NCBI RefSeq assembly: GCF_030253575.1
Contig: NC_080557.1
Location: 43,848,501-43,912,500, forward strand
From: Rhododendron vialii
Taxonomy: Eukaryota > Streptophyta > Magnoliopsida > Ericales > Ericaceae
Direction of reading: 5' to 3'
DNA length: 64,000 bases
Numbering within the stretch: the first letter of the stretch is position 1; each line of letters starts with the position of its first letter. Shown piece by piece: positions 45,465-56,489 of this stretch. The position numbers were made by a program, and so were the translations under genes. Under the pieces are notes generated by a model, which saw only the letters and a list, made by a program, of their open reading frames with translations, had not been told where the DNA came from and ran no database searches.

Positions 45465-47570
45465 GGCAAAATATTTTCACCAATCTTTGGAATAGTGTGA
45501 TGTACCACATGTGATGGTTAAGATACCTTCGGAGGGATTCTAGGATCTTCTTTCACTTTCTCAATCTCTTTCTTTTCCTTGACGTATGAAAGTAGAATTG
45601 TAGATTCTAATCACAACTCGCTAACCCAACCTATCGCAAATCATGCAATCCATTGTTCTACTTCCGTAATCATGATCCTTTCCCTAAACTATAAACCGTT
45701 CCCTAGCACCCAAAAGCCTTTAACAGGTCTCCACAACTCCAGCAGCAATTCTATGTTATTCAGCAGTTAACTACTTGGAAAACCAACCTCAATTACTATC
45801 AATCATCAGCGACACAGACCTAAAGATTCCACAGATGGTACTTCTGCGATCAACATAGAAGGTCAAAAGCCCCAAAACCTCGTCGTACACAGCCAAATTA
45901 CAACTCAAACCTCCACGAACTCAAACTCATAATCCATGATCCTTTTAGTCAAATCAAAATAATAATAAGAATAATCAACCTCAAAAACCATATATGTTTG
46001 CCCTGAATCAATTCTGGTAATGGATTTTCCAGAGTGTTGATGCGTATTTGTCCCGCAACAAGGAGATGACGGGTCTATTCTGGAACTAAATTGATTTCTA
46101 GAAGGTCAAAATTACACAACATTGTATCAGTCTATCAGGTTCACATATGTAAAATCCATCCATCTATCTATCAACTACTCCTTACCAGAGCTGCAACCGA
46201 GCCGAGCCGCTTGGCTCGGCTCGGTTCGTTTAGTAATTGAGCCGAGCTCGAGCTCGAGTTTTAGGCTAGTTTAGTAAACGAGCCAAGCTCAACACTCAAA
46301 GCTGCGCTCGTATATATAGGCTCGGCATGTTCAAAGAGGCTCGTTAAGTAAATTAACGAGACTTGGATCATTTACAGCCTAGCCGGGTTCAAACTCGAGT
46401 TTTAGGCTTTTTTAGTAAACGAGCCTACTTTGTTGAACATAAGTAAACAAGATCTACCAGACAATATCCACATCTCTTACAAAAAGTACTACTACAATTG
46501 ATAGATATAATCAACTTTTTAATCCAGTTAGAATAGAACGAGGAATAAACAAATCGGGACAGAGAGACTACAGTTAAAAGCGAAATTTAGGTACCATAGC
46601 TTTATCATAGAACGGAAAGTTCTGCATCTGCCGCATTGCATTACTGGCAGCTGTAACGTCACTAAACACAACCCACGCTTGTCCTCGAAGCTTGGCAGTT
46701 TTCAACGCAACGATGTCCAAAACCCGTCCGTACTGTGAGAACAAAGCATAAAGAGATCTCTTCAGCTCTGCTATGACGAAAGAAAACGGTTGAGGTAAAA
46801 GATTAAATTAATTCCGTAATCGGTTGACTGTGATGCGAAATCGAGTGTAAACAAGTTTACCTTCTTTCTTGATCTTCTCGTTGAGATTCTTTATGTAGAT
46901 AGTTTGATTAGGCGGAGTGACGCCGGAGAGCATCATCGCTCAGCACCACTGCCACAGAGAGAGAGGGAGAGAGAGAGAGAGAGAGGGTTTGGGGAAGGAG
47001 AGACATTCTGAAAATTCTAGTTCTAACTGATCTGAGCCCTAACTGAAATCCAGTTGTAGTAATGGATTAGTCTAGCGACTCTAACCAGAAGATTTTGGGC
47101 CAGCGAACGTTGGGCCGGGCCGAAATAGGGAGTTTTACCTCTTTTTGATCCCCATTTTTAGCAGCTAAAATTAGGATGGCAACGGACCGGGACGGGTGGG
47201 TTTTGCCGTACCCTGATTCCGATCCGAAAAGCACCATACTGCTCCGACCTCGCTTGGAACGTTGACCGGCGAATGCGTGGGTGAGCTTGTCCAACCTTGA
47301 TCGGAGAACGAGTTTACTTGTCCCTCTCGGTCTAGTCGTTAAATACAACTTAGGGATTAATAATCAATTCATTTCCGTACTATTATTTCTCTGAATTTTT
47401 ATTCCGTAGATCCACTTTAGACTCGTCAGCAATTAATGAACAAATTTTATGAAATTGATTACCGATACAAATACAAACAAGTACTTACATACAACGCCCG
47501 GAGGAGAAAGAAAGCAAAAGCAAAAATTTATAAAACCAAGAGAGTCTTTGTAAGCGGGGCCTGCTAGTTT
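45465..47570. repeat. Duplicate of the 5' part of the U2B'' locus
   Basis: Collinear with about 13520-15545: most of intron 2 including its MITE, exon 2, intron 1, exon 1 and about 550 bp of upstream sequence. It resumes at 48563-48650 after a LINE insertion. Exons 3-5 are not included. Identity is high throughout. The left breakpoint lies near CAAAATATTTTC (13527/45466). Confidence 0.9.
46595..46936 (-). pseudogene. Truncated U2B'' duplicate (exons 1 and 2 only)
   Basis: Exon 1' (46861-46936) and exon 2' (46595-46767) keep the same lengths and splice sites as the parent and stay open. Changes include D6V, I7T, V15I and V22I in exon 1, plus V-to-M (in ASNAMRQMQ) and P-to-A (in DKAM) in exon 2. 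The copy would give about 83 residues of RRM1 ending before the last strand, without linker or RRM2. A functional U2B'' is therefore not possible. Its promoter region is also duplicated, so it could be transcribed. It is called a pseudogene because three of five exons are missing. Confidence 0.85.
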
Positions 47571-48562
47571 TTTTTTGTCTGCAGAAAGGAGAAAATTTTA
47601 TTAATCTGAAGGGCGAAAGAGCGTTTAAACATCAGAAATGATAGAACCCCTGGGGGAAGAGTAGTCGTCCACAATTCGGACGAACCACTAGAAATGGCTT
47701 TCTTTGCACAAGCATGCGTAACCCGATTACAATCACATTTAACAGAATTAAAATCACAAGCTAAAAACAAGCCCTTGAGGGCTTGACAATCATGAACTAG
47801 AATAGCAATATCCTTGGCTAGAGTCTTCATCGCCACACAACTCTTGACAATAGCTTCCACATCGGATTGAATATAACCTTGGAAAGACTCAACGCAAGGC
47901 CCAAGTACAAACCATCCCGAATGGCGTACTAATCAAACGAATGATAGGTACTCGTAGTCACGAGAAGTTCTTGAATCCACAAGAGAAACAGACAAAGTCT
48001 AAGATTTTATTAATGAAAAGTTGCATAAACATTAGGTTACAACCCTTTTTATAGGAAAAAGGCGTAACCCTGACAAAACCCTAACTCAAAAACGAAAATT
48101 TCCAAAATTTGGAAAAAATAATAAAATTGAAAAAAGGAAAGAAAGACATGGCTTTCCCAAAAAGAATTAACTTCTACGGAATTATACGCGAAAAGTTATT
48201 AACGAAACAAATATTTCTTAAAACAGCAAAAACGTTCAATTGGAGGCCTAAACGAAGGAATTAGGCCGAAAAACACCATCAGTCACAAACTAGGGTGGTG
48301 AGTATTGATTGCAACGCGAAAATGAGTCAGCCCACCAAGTTTGGGCCCGATCCGAGCTCGTCCGAAAGTTGCCAAATCGGGTAATTTGCAATTAAACAAC
48401 CTTTGGGCTTTCGAGGGTTCAACCGGTCCAATTGATCATGAAATTGGGCCTCCATGTGTTCTACATCAGAATACCAACATGAGTTTTGATTGAAATACCC
48501 AATAAAATTCCATTTGCTCCCCTAGCTATGGCACCCATTCCCACCACAATTAGTTTTTGATC
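47571..48562 (-). mobile_element. 5'-truncated LINE with 15-bp target duplication
   Basis: GGGGCCTGCTAGTTT (47556-47570) and GGGGTCTGCTAGTTT (48563-48577) flank the element; the uninterrupted site is near 15553 in the parent locus. On the minus strand it ends in an A tract just inside 47571. It encodes the two parts of an RNase H domain: GMGAIARGANGILLGISIKT near 48540-48480, and IQSDVEAIVKSC to CNRVTHACAKKA at about 47870-47690. An LTR-like insertion separates them. Confidence 0.85.
47942..48468 (-). mobile_element. LTR nested in the LINE
   Basis: On the minus strand it runs from TGATGTAGAACACATGG to GAGTACCTATCA (TGAT...ATCA ends), about 527 bp. It has TATAAAAAGGG and AATAAAATCTT signals in promoter and polyadenylation positions. 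Its start resembles the solo LTR at 28199 (TGATGTAGAGC). It cuts the LINE RNase H domain. A target duplication is not clear. Confidence 0.6.
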
Positions 48563-49127
48563 GGGGTCTGCTAGTTTAATAAGTAAAGACACGCGTAAGC
48601 TGGACCGGAACGGTTATAAAAAAAAAAAGAAAGAAACAAAGAGGCTTTTGTTTTCTCCCTTTGTTTTTGTTTTTGATCGGCTTGTTTTCTTTCGTTTGTC
48701 AAACACCCGAAAACCCGCTGAAACTCAACAGCTGGTCCAGTTACTATGCATGGTTTAAGATCTTTTTCTCTGTTTGTTTTTTTCCTCTTCCACATAATGA
48801 TTTCAAAGAGAGGCCTGGTGCGAAAAGAAAACAGGAAGTTGTCCGGAAAGAATCCTGGCCAAAAAACACAATCAATCAAGATGTTTATGGAATTCTGTTT
48901 GGTTTCTTTAAAGTCGGTTGGAAGCCAGCATAAATGAAGCTTATATATGTACTATTAGGTAAAATGATTTAATTAGGAGCATTTTTTCTCGACTTCAATC
49001 TGACTCTTCCTCACTGGACGATAGAATTGGCCGTCAAAAATTAGTTGAGATGCATGTGCCTAAGTTGTCTCGGACCCCCTAAGTTATCAAAATGATACTG
49101 TCATTAATTATTTCTATCGATAAGTCA

Positions 49128-49130
<3 letters not shown>

Positions 49131-49163
<33 letters not shown>
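49131..49163. repeat. (TA)n microsatellite
   Basis: About 33 bp of uninterrupted TA repeat, directly before the foldback at 49178. Confidence 0.95.
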
Positions 49164-49168
<5 letters not shown>

Positions 49169-49177
49169 AATTATCAA

Positions 49178-49506
49178 GTGAGGGATCCCTCATTTTAAAA
49201 AAATGAGGGACTTTCATTTCCCGATCAAATTTTGAAAATCCGAACCGTTCAATGTGTGCAGAACGTGATTTTAAGGGTCCCCGCGAGAAATCAGCAAAAA
49301 AAATGACCGGGAAGGGCTTCATCCGAGCAGTTTTTTTTGAACCGTTCAATGAAAACTGCTCGGATGAAGCCCTTCCCGGTCTTTTTTTTGCTGATTTCTC
49401 GCGGGGACCCTTAAAATCACGTTCTGATCACTTTGAGCGGCTCGGATCATCGAAATTCAATCGGGAAGGAAAGTCCCGCATTTTAAAAAAGTAAGGGATC
49501 CCTCAC
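49178..49506. mobile_element. Foldback MITE, long arms
   Basis: GTGAGGGATCCCTCA opens the left arm and the inverted GGGATCCCTCAC closes the right. The inner arms (TTAAGGGTCCCCGCGAGAAA, GGGAAGGGCTTCATCCGAGC) are nearly identical and meet near 49342. No coding potential; the open frames across it are shadows of the inverted repeat. Confidence 0.85.
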
Positions 49507-49611
49507 CGGAACCTGACTGTATATATATATGTATGAAATGATGACGTGCTATGTGTAAGGGATTATATTAATACGATCAGTCTCGATATTACTAAAATGG
49601 GGAGTCATATA

Positions 49612-49975
49612 TATATTTTGTTACTTTCATTCATAATTCCTCCCGTAAACATTGATAACAAGAGCCAGCTTGTATTCTGCTTTTGGAGCTCTTGTTGTTT
49701 TGTTCCTGCTTCTCAGGTGGTCTTCTTCAATTTCTTCTAGGGGGCTAGTTTTGGTTGTTTTTTCTTGGATTTGGTTTTGTTTCTAAGATGTCTTCTTGCT
49801 TGTTAGTGGAGGTGTTCTCTTTTCCTAGTTTCCTTTTCGGGTGATGGTGTGTCGGTGTTGTTTTCCTTTTAGGTATTGGTTTGTTAGGGTTGTTTCTTTT
49901 CTTTTGTTGACTTCTTGTCAATGTCTCTTTTTGGGTTTCAGATAGCTCTTGTTTGTCCTTATTCCCTTCAATTCA
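49612..49975 (+). mobile_element. LINE 3' untranslated tail, copy 2
   Basis: Close relative of 29345-29745 (ACTTTCATTCATAATTCCTC, GTAAACATTGATAACAAGAG and the GT-rich block), but joined directly to another copy of the repeated exon block at 49974. A third short copy of its beginning is at 50971-51020. Confidence 0.6.
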
Positions 49976-50130
49976 TCGCAACAGGAGTTCACCAAAAGTC
50001 TAACTGTCTAAGAACGAGCCGCTCTTCCAACGAAAACGGGGGAGCGGGGAATTAAGAAACTGAGAACGACCGTTTTGACTATGGGTTTGTTCTGGGACGT
50101 CTGCATTTCAAAACTCCCGTGCGCGGAAAA
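49974..50130 (-). pseudogene. Repeated C-terminal exon, degenerate copy
   Basis: Same block as 31121-31290, with indels that break the frame. The following piece (50190-50250) is a remnant of the neighbouring exon block, cut by the MITE fragment at about 50270-50345. Confidence 0.5.
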
Positions 50131-50269
50131 TAAAACCAGCACGAATTAACGTGGAACGTGATTTGGCAAAGGACGACCGGCTCGCGTCTTCTTTCTTCTG
50201 TGTATTGAAAACAGCACAATTTACTAACTAGGTTTAAGAAGTCCCTCTTTTCAAACTTAGAACAGTGTC

Positions 50270-50345
50270 GGGTGGGCACGGCCACGTGGTGCCCATGCAC
50301 ACATCTCGACCGTCCAAACGTGTTTGGACGGCCCATATTTGTGAG
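50270..50345. mobile_element. Fragment of the 54786 foldback family
   Basis: GGGTGGGCACGGCCACGTGG, then CCGTCCAAACGTGTTTGGAC, matches the arms of the element at 54786-55040 with the interior missing. 50346-50970 beyond it shows no gene; it contains an A-rich GAAGAAGA stretch (50700-50770) and a CT repeat (about 50783-50794). Confidence 0.6.
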
Positions 50346-51410
50346 TTTGATTTTAACATTTGTAGGGTGAGGATGGGAAAGTGAGGAGTGATAATGTTTT
50401 AATCTTAGCCGTTAAAAGAAATGACTGAGATTGGGTGTCAAATATGGTGTTCACGAATCCGGCCCCTATATATACACACAATAGTGATCCTATCAGGGAT
50501 CCCGGACAAAGCACAAAATCCGGACATCTAATGTGCGCTGTTGGTTCTCATCCAACGGCTGGGAAAAGAGAAGGCAATCTTGCAAGTTCAAATGGCATGC
50601 GGGTCACGGGTTATAACGAAAACGGGTTAAAACCCACAAAATAGATCCAGCCCTCTTTCCTCTTCCCCTTTCACATTCAAATAGAGAGAGAAGATCGACG
50701 AACAGCACAAACGACCAAGAAGAAGACGATACGAAGAAGAAGAAGATTGAACCCAAAAAAGAAGAAAAAGGTATCAAGGTATGTCTCTCTCTCTGGCTCG
50801 TTCTCTATCTAACGGCCGGGTTAGGTTTTTTTTTTTTTTTCCTGTTGCTCGATCAGGGTAAATCGAACCAGATATGCATGAAATGATGACGTAATTAAGT
50901 GAATGTACTTACATTTAGGATATATCAATACGATCAGTCTCAATATTACTAAAATGGGGAGTCATATATATATTTTGTTACTTTCATTCATAATTCCTCT
51001 CGTAAACATTGACAACAAGAGCTCACCCTATAAATGAGCTGATAGATTACTGATCCTTGCTGAAAATTTGTTTGCTGGGAGCCCCATGATCTAATGGGAT
51101 TATTTTGCTGTATTTGTTGCTAATGGTCCTAAGCTGAAGAATGAGCTGAACTCTGCTGAAATCTTGCCAAAGTCTCCTTTTGAGTTTGATTCTGGAGCTG
51201 CTTAATTTGACTTGCTGTGATTCATTCAATTTCCATTGAGAATGTAATTTTGTTTCTTTTCTTTTTTTTTTGCAGGCCTTTACAGTACATCTTTCTCCAT
51301 GGTCTATATTTGGTCTCTCTTCAATGTACGTACCCCTTTGTCGAGTTTTTAATAAAATTTTGTTGCCTATAAAAAAAATATACACCATGCAAAAGTTTTC
51401 GTACTTAAAA

Positions 51411-51550
51411 AATTTCTACAAAGAAGAAAATTGTAAGCCATGTTTATTGAATGAATGCGCTTTGGTGGCATTTACGGCCAAATTTCTACAAAGAAGAAAA
51501 TTGTAAGCCATGTTTATTGAATGAATGCGCTTTGGTGGCATTTACGGCCT
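51411..51550. repeat. 70-bp tandem duplication
   Basis: The unit AATTTCTACAAAGAAGAAAA to GGCATTTACGGCC is present twice in a row (51411-51480, 51481-51550) with one terminal difference. The same sequence exists once in each large duplicate (31000 and 57945). Confidence 0.9.
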
Positions 51551-51656
51551 GTTTGGCTGGGTCCTTAAGACCCCGCATAAATCCTTCTTAGATTACAACT
51601 CCTGGCCCCACTTTTTCTCTTGTGTTTGGGAGAGGAAAAAACTTTCTCTTGCCGAC

Positions 51657-52499
51657 CAGAGGCGGCTCTATGTAGGGCATTGCATGGTCAATTGAACACC
51701 CAAACAATTTTTTTTTGCTTAGAATATATGTAAAATTATGTGTTAAATTTTTTTTTGAACACCCAACTTAAATATCATTGAACACCCAATTCTAATAATC
51801 TTGAACATTTAACCCAAAAAAATTGAACACCCAACCCAAAACTAGTTGAACACTCAATCACAACCCAATTATAGCTCATTAATCTAGATAATTTGAACAC
51901 CTAACACATTACCTCAAATAAAGCTCCTCATTATAATTAAAACATTGAAAAAAGAAAGAGAAAATGAAGAATTTATAGGTGTAAGTATTATTTTTTATTT
52001 TTGTCTAGTTAGCTTATAGAATTACAAACAAAGCTTTAAAAAAACTCAACTACATTGCAAACCCTGTTAACTTGAATAATATTCTTCGAATTTAAGACTG
52101 CGATAGAAAATCTCATCATGTCATCATAAGGAACGACAATTTCGAGAAGGTTAGTCCCAACATACTCGCTATAATTTCTTACAAAAGGTTTTTAGTAGAT
52201 TAAAATGGTTCAATGTCGGCACAAAATATGAAAACTCATATTGAACAACTGTAAAATTTTACCCCCTCCATTCTCGAAACACTGTCTACTACGCAATACA
52301 ACTACTTTGAAAAAAAATATTTGTTAAAAAAATAGTATATCTTTTTAAGTTCTTATTTCGCTTGGTAGTTAATTTTTTTAGAATGGAGGTTATGTTTTTT
52401 TACCGCATAATTTATACATGTATCATTGGTTAATAGATCAACTGGTAGAGTTAAGGTAAATCCTGAACACCCTACTTTAAATTTTTGAAGCCGCCACTG
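51657..52499. mobile_element. Non-autonomous hAT-like element
   Basis: Ends CAGAGGCGGCTCTA (left) and GAAGCCGCCACTG (right) are imperfect inverted repeats of hAT type. TTGCCGAC is left of the element and CTGCCGAC two bases beyond the right end, an approximate 8-bp duplication. The interior is AT-rich with repeated TTGAACACCCAA words and has no transposase. Confidence 0.65.
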
Positions 52500-53189
52500 G
52501 ACTGCCGACGCCGGGATTGCTACTTCCCTCTGCCCGGATTTTTTAACGACAAGAGTACCCCTGTCGTTGGTTATGCGGGTCTTGGGAAACACAATATTGC
52601 CCCTGCTTCTCCTCTTCCTCACATGTTTTGCTCCATTTTTCTGTCATCCCACAACCGAGAGGAAGAGAGAGCAGAGAGAAAAGAGAGGAGGAGGTCGCCT
52701 AATAGTTTCTGGTGACTCCACTGCAGCGGTGGAGGCTAGAGGCGGTGGTGGTCCGGCGGAAAACCCCAATCTCTGCTCTGTCTAAGAATGGGTACGTTCA
52801 TCAGTGGTGGGGAAGAAAAAAAAGGGTTTTTCTCTCCCCTAATTTCAAGCGGCGGTGGGTTTGTGCAGATGATGGGTGGGTGGGTGGGTGGGTCGGTGAG
52901 AGAGAGAATGGGTTTGAAATTGGGGGCAATTATCTTCACCTGAGAATGGGTGGGCGAGAGAGAATTTTTTATTGGCTTAAAATTTATCTCCTCAAAAAAT
53001 TATCAAAATACTGAATTACAAATTTACCTTTCTTATGAGGTTAGCCTACTCTTCTTACGTATCACCTTTCATTTTATATCCATCCTCCTTTTATATCCAT
53101 CCAAAATCAAATTCTCCGTCCAAACGGATTGTTCTGTATTTGCTGTAGTTTTCAATGAACCCACTATGAACGCAGAATAAACTGGGGTT
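52500..53189. other. Spacer with purine-rich segment, no gene recognised
   Basis: GAGA-rich and GGTGGTGG-rich sequence (52660-52770) and a (GGGT)n run at 52874-52893 give short open frames without family resemblance. It could be a 5' leader and first exon of an unknown gene, but no splice-consistent continuation was found. Confidence 0.4.
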
Positions 53190-53340
53190 TAATTCGTCGC
53201 GACAAGACTCAGGAGTACTTCACCAAGTCCAAGAATGAGATCGGTCATTCAGCGAAAACGGTGGAGCGGGGAATTGAGCACTTACTGTTTGACTTTGGGT
53301 TTGTTCTGGAACGTCTGCATTTCAAACTCGATCATGTCCT
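53190..53340 (-). pseudogene. Repeated C-terminal exon, broken copy
   Basis: Same block as 31121-31290. The frame has a stop after VKQ and is interrupted at its far end by the insertion at 53341; the block continues at 54113. Confidence 0.55.
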
Positions 53341-54112
53341 ATTTATGTTTGCTCCATAATTGGGATTTTTTTTTAACCCATCGATTGGACGACACATGAT
53401 AAGGGAAAAATTGAAAAGATGAAGGGGTGACTTTGGTTCACCATGATAAATTTAGTTTTAATTGAATAAACTAATTAATGTCAATAAAACTATAATAAAG
53501 TTTTAAGGATTATTTACCTGTCAAGAGGCCAATAAATGGTATGATTCCTTTGTTAATTGAATATTATATGGCTTGTTTCTTCCGTCGATCAAGTGATATA
53601 TGTCAGAAGGGAGTATATCCAACTTTCCCATGATCAAAGGAGCAGTTAACCACGATCAAAGAGGCAGTTTTTCCAGACGTGGATTTCTCATTGTTCGTGG
53701 AAGTTATTTGCCAGAGTCTGAAAGGAGGTTCAACTGCCGCCTTGGAGGGAAAATTCAAATTCAAACTTAAGAGGGCTTTTATTTATGATCGAGATCAAGA
53801 CAGTTTGAAGAAGACACAATCAAAGCCAACAAACCTTTATCTTTTCTTTTCTAAGAGTAGTTATAACTTGTAATTGTTCACTCGATTATCTTAATTGATT
53901 GTTCTTCTACTTTGGGGATTAATAAAGTCCATTTGTTAGTCTTCTTTCATATTTTATCCACTTCATTGTTTGTTTTCAAAGAAGTCCTGAAAACGGCAAG
54001 GAACCAAACTCTATTTTTACACCCCACATTCCAGCAAATCATAATACAGTTGTCTCCGTCGATTTCCCGTTGATTGGATACAAATAAGAAAATTAGGTAA
54101 CAATGGAGCAAA
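53341..54112. mobile_element. 772-bp insertion flanked by CATGTCCT
   Basis: CATGTCCT stands at 53333-53340 and 54113-54120, and the related copies at 31280 and 58235 continue without interruption. Words near the ends are inverted (TTTGCTCCATAATT left, AACAATGGAGCAAA right). It contains a 64-codon frame (53679-53873) of unknown relation. An 8-bp duplication suggests a hAT-type or similar DNA element. Confidence 0.75.
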
Positions 54113-54775
54113 CATGTCCTCGAAAAATAAGATTAGCGTGAATTACTCCGTGGAACGTGATTTGGCAAATATTTAAGGGCGACCGGTGTTCTCGCACGTC
54201 TTCTTTCTTCTGTGCATTGAAAGCAACACAAGATGAAAATGAAAAAGATATAGTACTCCAACATGAAACTATACCGAATTAGGTTTCCGGGATTGTTCAG
54301 CTAAATAAGTTAAGTGACTTATTTTTTTGTTCTTATTCAAATTTTTTTCGCATTTGTTAGTTTTTTGTCAATTTTTTAGGAATTATTGCTTCGTCATGAT
54401 GAGAGGAATCTAAAAAGTAAAAAACTATGATCGAATTCCAATTTTTTTTGAATGAAGACAAAAAAATTGACTCATTGGCTTATTTTTATCTTTATTCAAA
54501 AAAATTAGATTTCAATAGTAATTTTTAACTTTTTAGATTCTTCTCGTCGCGACGAAGCAATAATCTCCACAAAATTGACGAAAAACTAACAAATACAAAA
54601 AAAATTTAAATAAAAACAAAAAAATAAGTCACTTGAATTTTTTAGTGGAACAATCCTAACTAGGTTTCTCACCTGGATCTGTTTAACAAGTCCCTCTTTT
54701 CAAACTCAGAACAGTGACACTGACCTCTGTGGGATTCTGCTCCCTTAGGTATATGCTTTCTCTGCTGGAGAAATT
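54113..54775. repeat. Third copy of the exon-block flank
   Basis: Matches 31280-31600 and 58235-58530 in order. It has an extra inverted-repeat insert at about 54296-54655 (CTAAATAAGTTAAGTGACTT inverted against AAAAATAAGTCACTTGAAT), which looks like another MITE. Confidence 0.6.
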
Positions 54776-54785
54776 TTTCAGCCGG

Positions 54786-55040
54786 GTGGGCACGGCCACC
54801 GGCCCATGCACGCTTTCGGCTCAGGCTTAGATTTGTTATGGTGGAGTAATTTTTAAGTGCAAAATTACCAAACACCTCTCAAATCTCGATTGTCCAAACG
54901 TGTTTTGGATGGTCCAGATTTGTTTGGATTTGAAGAGTGTTTTGGTAATTTTGCACAAAAACATTATCCCAACACATTTGGATCCAAAACACGTTTGGAC
55001 AATCGAGATGCGTGTACTGACACCACGTGGCCGTGCCCAC
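54786..55040. mobile_element. Foldback MITE with GTGGGCACGGCCAC ends
   Basis: GTGGGCACGGCCAC at the left is inverted at the right end (GTGGCCGTGCCCAC, ending 55040). Arms include ATCTCGATTGTCCAAACG and its inverse. A truncated relative is at 50270. It splits a copy of the possible exon block. Confidence 0.8.
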
Positions 55041-55319
55041 AAATTTTCTCATGCTGGCTGCGAAAACGTCACTTTTCGCCATTGCATCATGTGGACGGTT
55101 TTAAATTCCATATACATAATCCACCGAAAAAGCAGTGCAGATTTCATTCTGCGAATTGATTGCTCCTTAAACAAATCCTGTCCACAAAGAGAACATCGCA
55201 ACTGAAGCAATCCAAACTCCCTTATTTGTCCTCGTCCACACGAATTGACTTTTACTTTTTTCAATTCACTTTTTCACACGCCCAATGATAAGATAGTAAA
55301 TTCATATGGATAAAGATAA

Positions 55320-55610
55320 AAAAAAAAAAATTATAAACAAAAAAGTATAAAAATCATTTTCCTATCCATATATCTTCTACACTTCTACAATCTAAGTATC
55401 TAACTGTCCATAACAGCCAAAAAAAAAAAAAAAATCTATCCATCCATTATTTGTAATTAATCTATACTACAATCTACGATCTATTTATCTATGATCTATA
55501 TAATTTCTTTATAGTCTGTAATGTTAATCAATCTATAATCTTCAATCTACGATCTATAATCTATTTATGTATGATATCAATAATCTACGATCTGTAATCT
55601 ATTTCTCTGT
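55320..55610. repeat. Degenerate (TCTATAATC)n minisatellite-like tract
   Basis: Repeated words ATCTATAATC, TACAATCTA and ATCTACGATC fill this stretch. Similar short tracts are at 31680-31740, 32615-32705 and 58930-59010 at matching places of the duplicates. 55611-56480 beyond it has no recognised gene. Confidence 0.65.
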
Positions 55611-56489
55611 TTTCTTTTTTTTCATAATATTTGAGAATTCAGGAAAAATCGGCCACCTCATTTCCCTTTCAGCCATGCTCTTCCTTCCCGGCCATAAAAA
55701 CATGAAAAATCCACCTAATTATTTATTAATTAGTAATGCTTCACCTTAATCTCCCTTCTCTCCCTTTCCAATGCTTTAATTTCCTCCACCATACGTAACA
55801 CCGCATGTTTCTTTACGAATATTGGTGTGTGAATGGACATATAAAATAAATTCACGAATATGTTGATTTCCATATCTTTATGAATAAGTTACGTATTACA
55901 CCTTTTTAACACTAAGAGTGAAAGAGGGATTCTCCATTGCCTCCGGCAGTGCTAAGACATTTCAATTTAGCGGTTTGAAACTTGTCACTTTTCAACACAT
56001 AATTTTTTCTTTAGACTAATGCGTATGACTAGGTATTTACGAGTATGAAAAAAAAAAAAACTAATTCCTTGCAAAAATTGCAATTTAGAGAATGGTCGGT
56101 TTGGATTGAGAAAAATGAGTATCGTAATATTTCACACAAAAAAAAAAAAAATCCACGACAAAACCTAATTTTATGGCTTTCTACAATTAATTTTCTTCCT
56201 CATTTTTTTCCGCACAATATGTAACTAGATTTCCATTGAACGATGCCAACTCCGCTGCCAAATCCTAGCTCCGCCACTGGGTGTAGGCCACTCGACACTA
56301 CCTCCCCTTTTTTTTCTTTTTCTTTCTTCTTTTGAAAAGCATTGATAAAAAAACTACACAAAATTCCGTATCACATCTCTCCGCTTCTCTCATCGAACAT
56401 TCTTTTTTTCCACCCTTCTGCTTCTCCAAGTCATTCATACTACTATTCGTTGCTAATAAGAAAATAAATTACCTGAATTTGTGTGCGTG

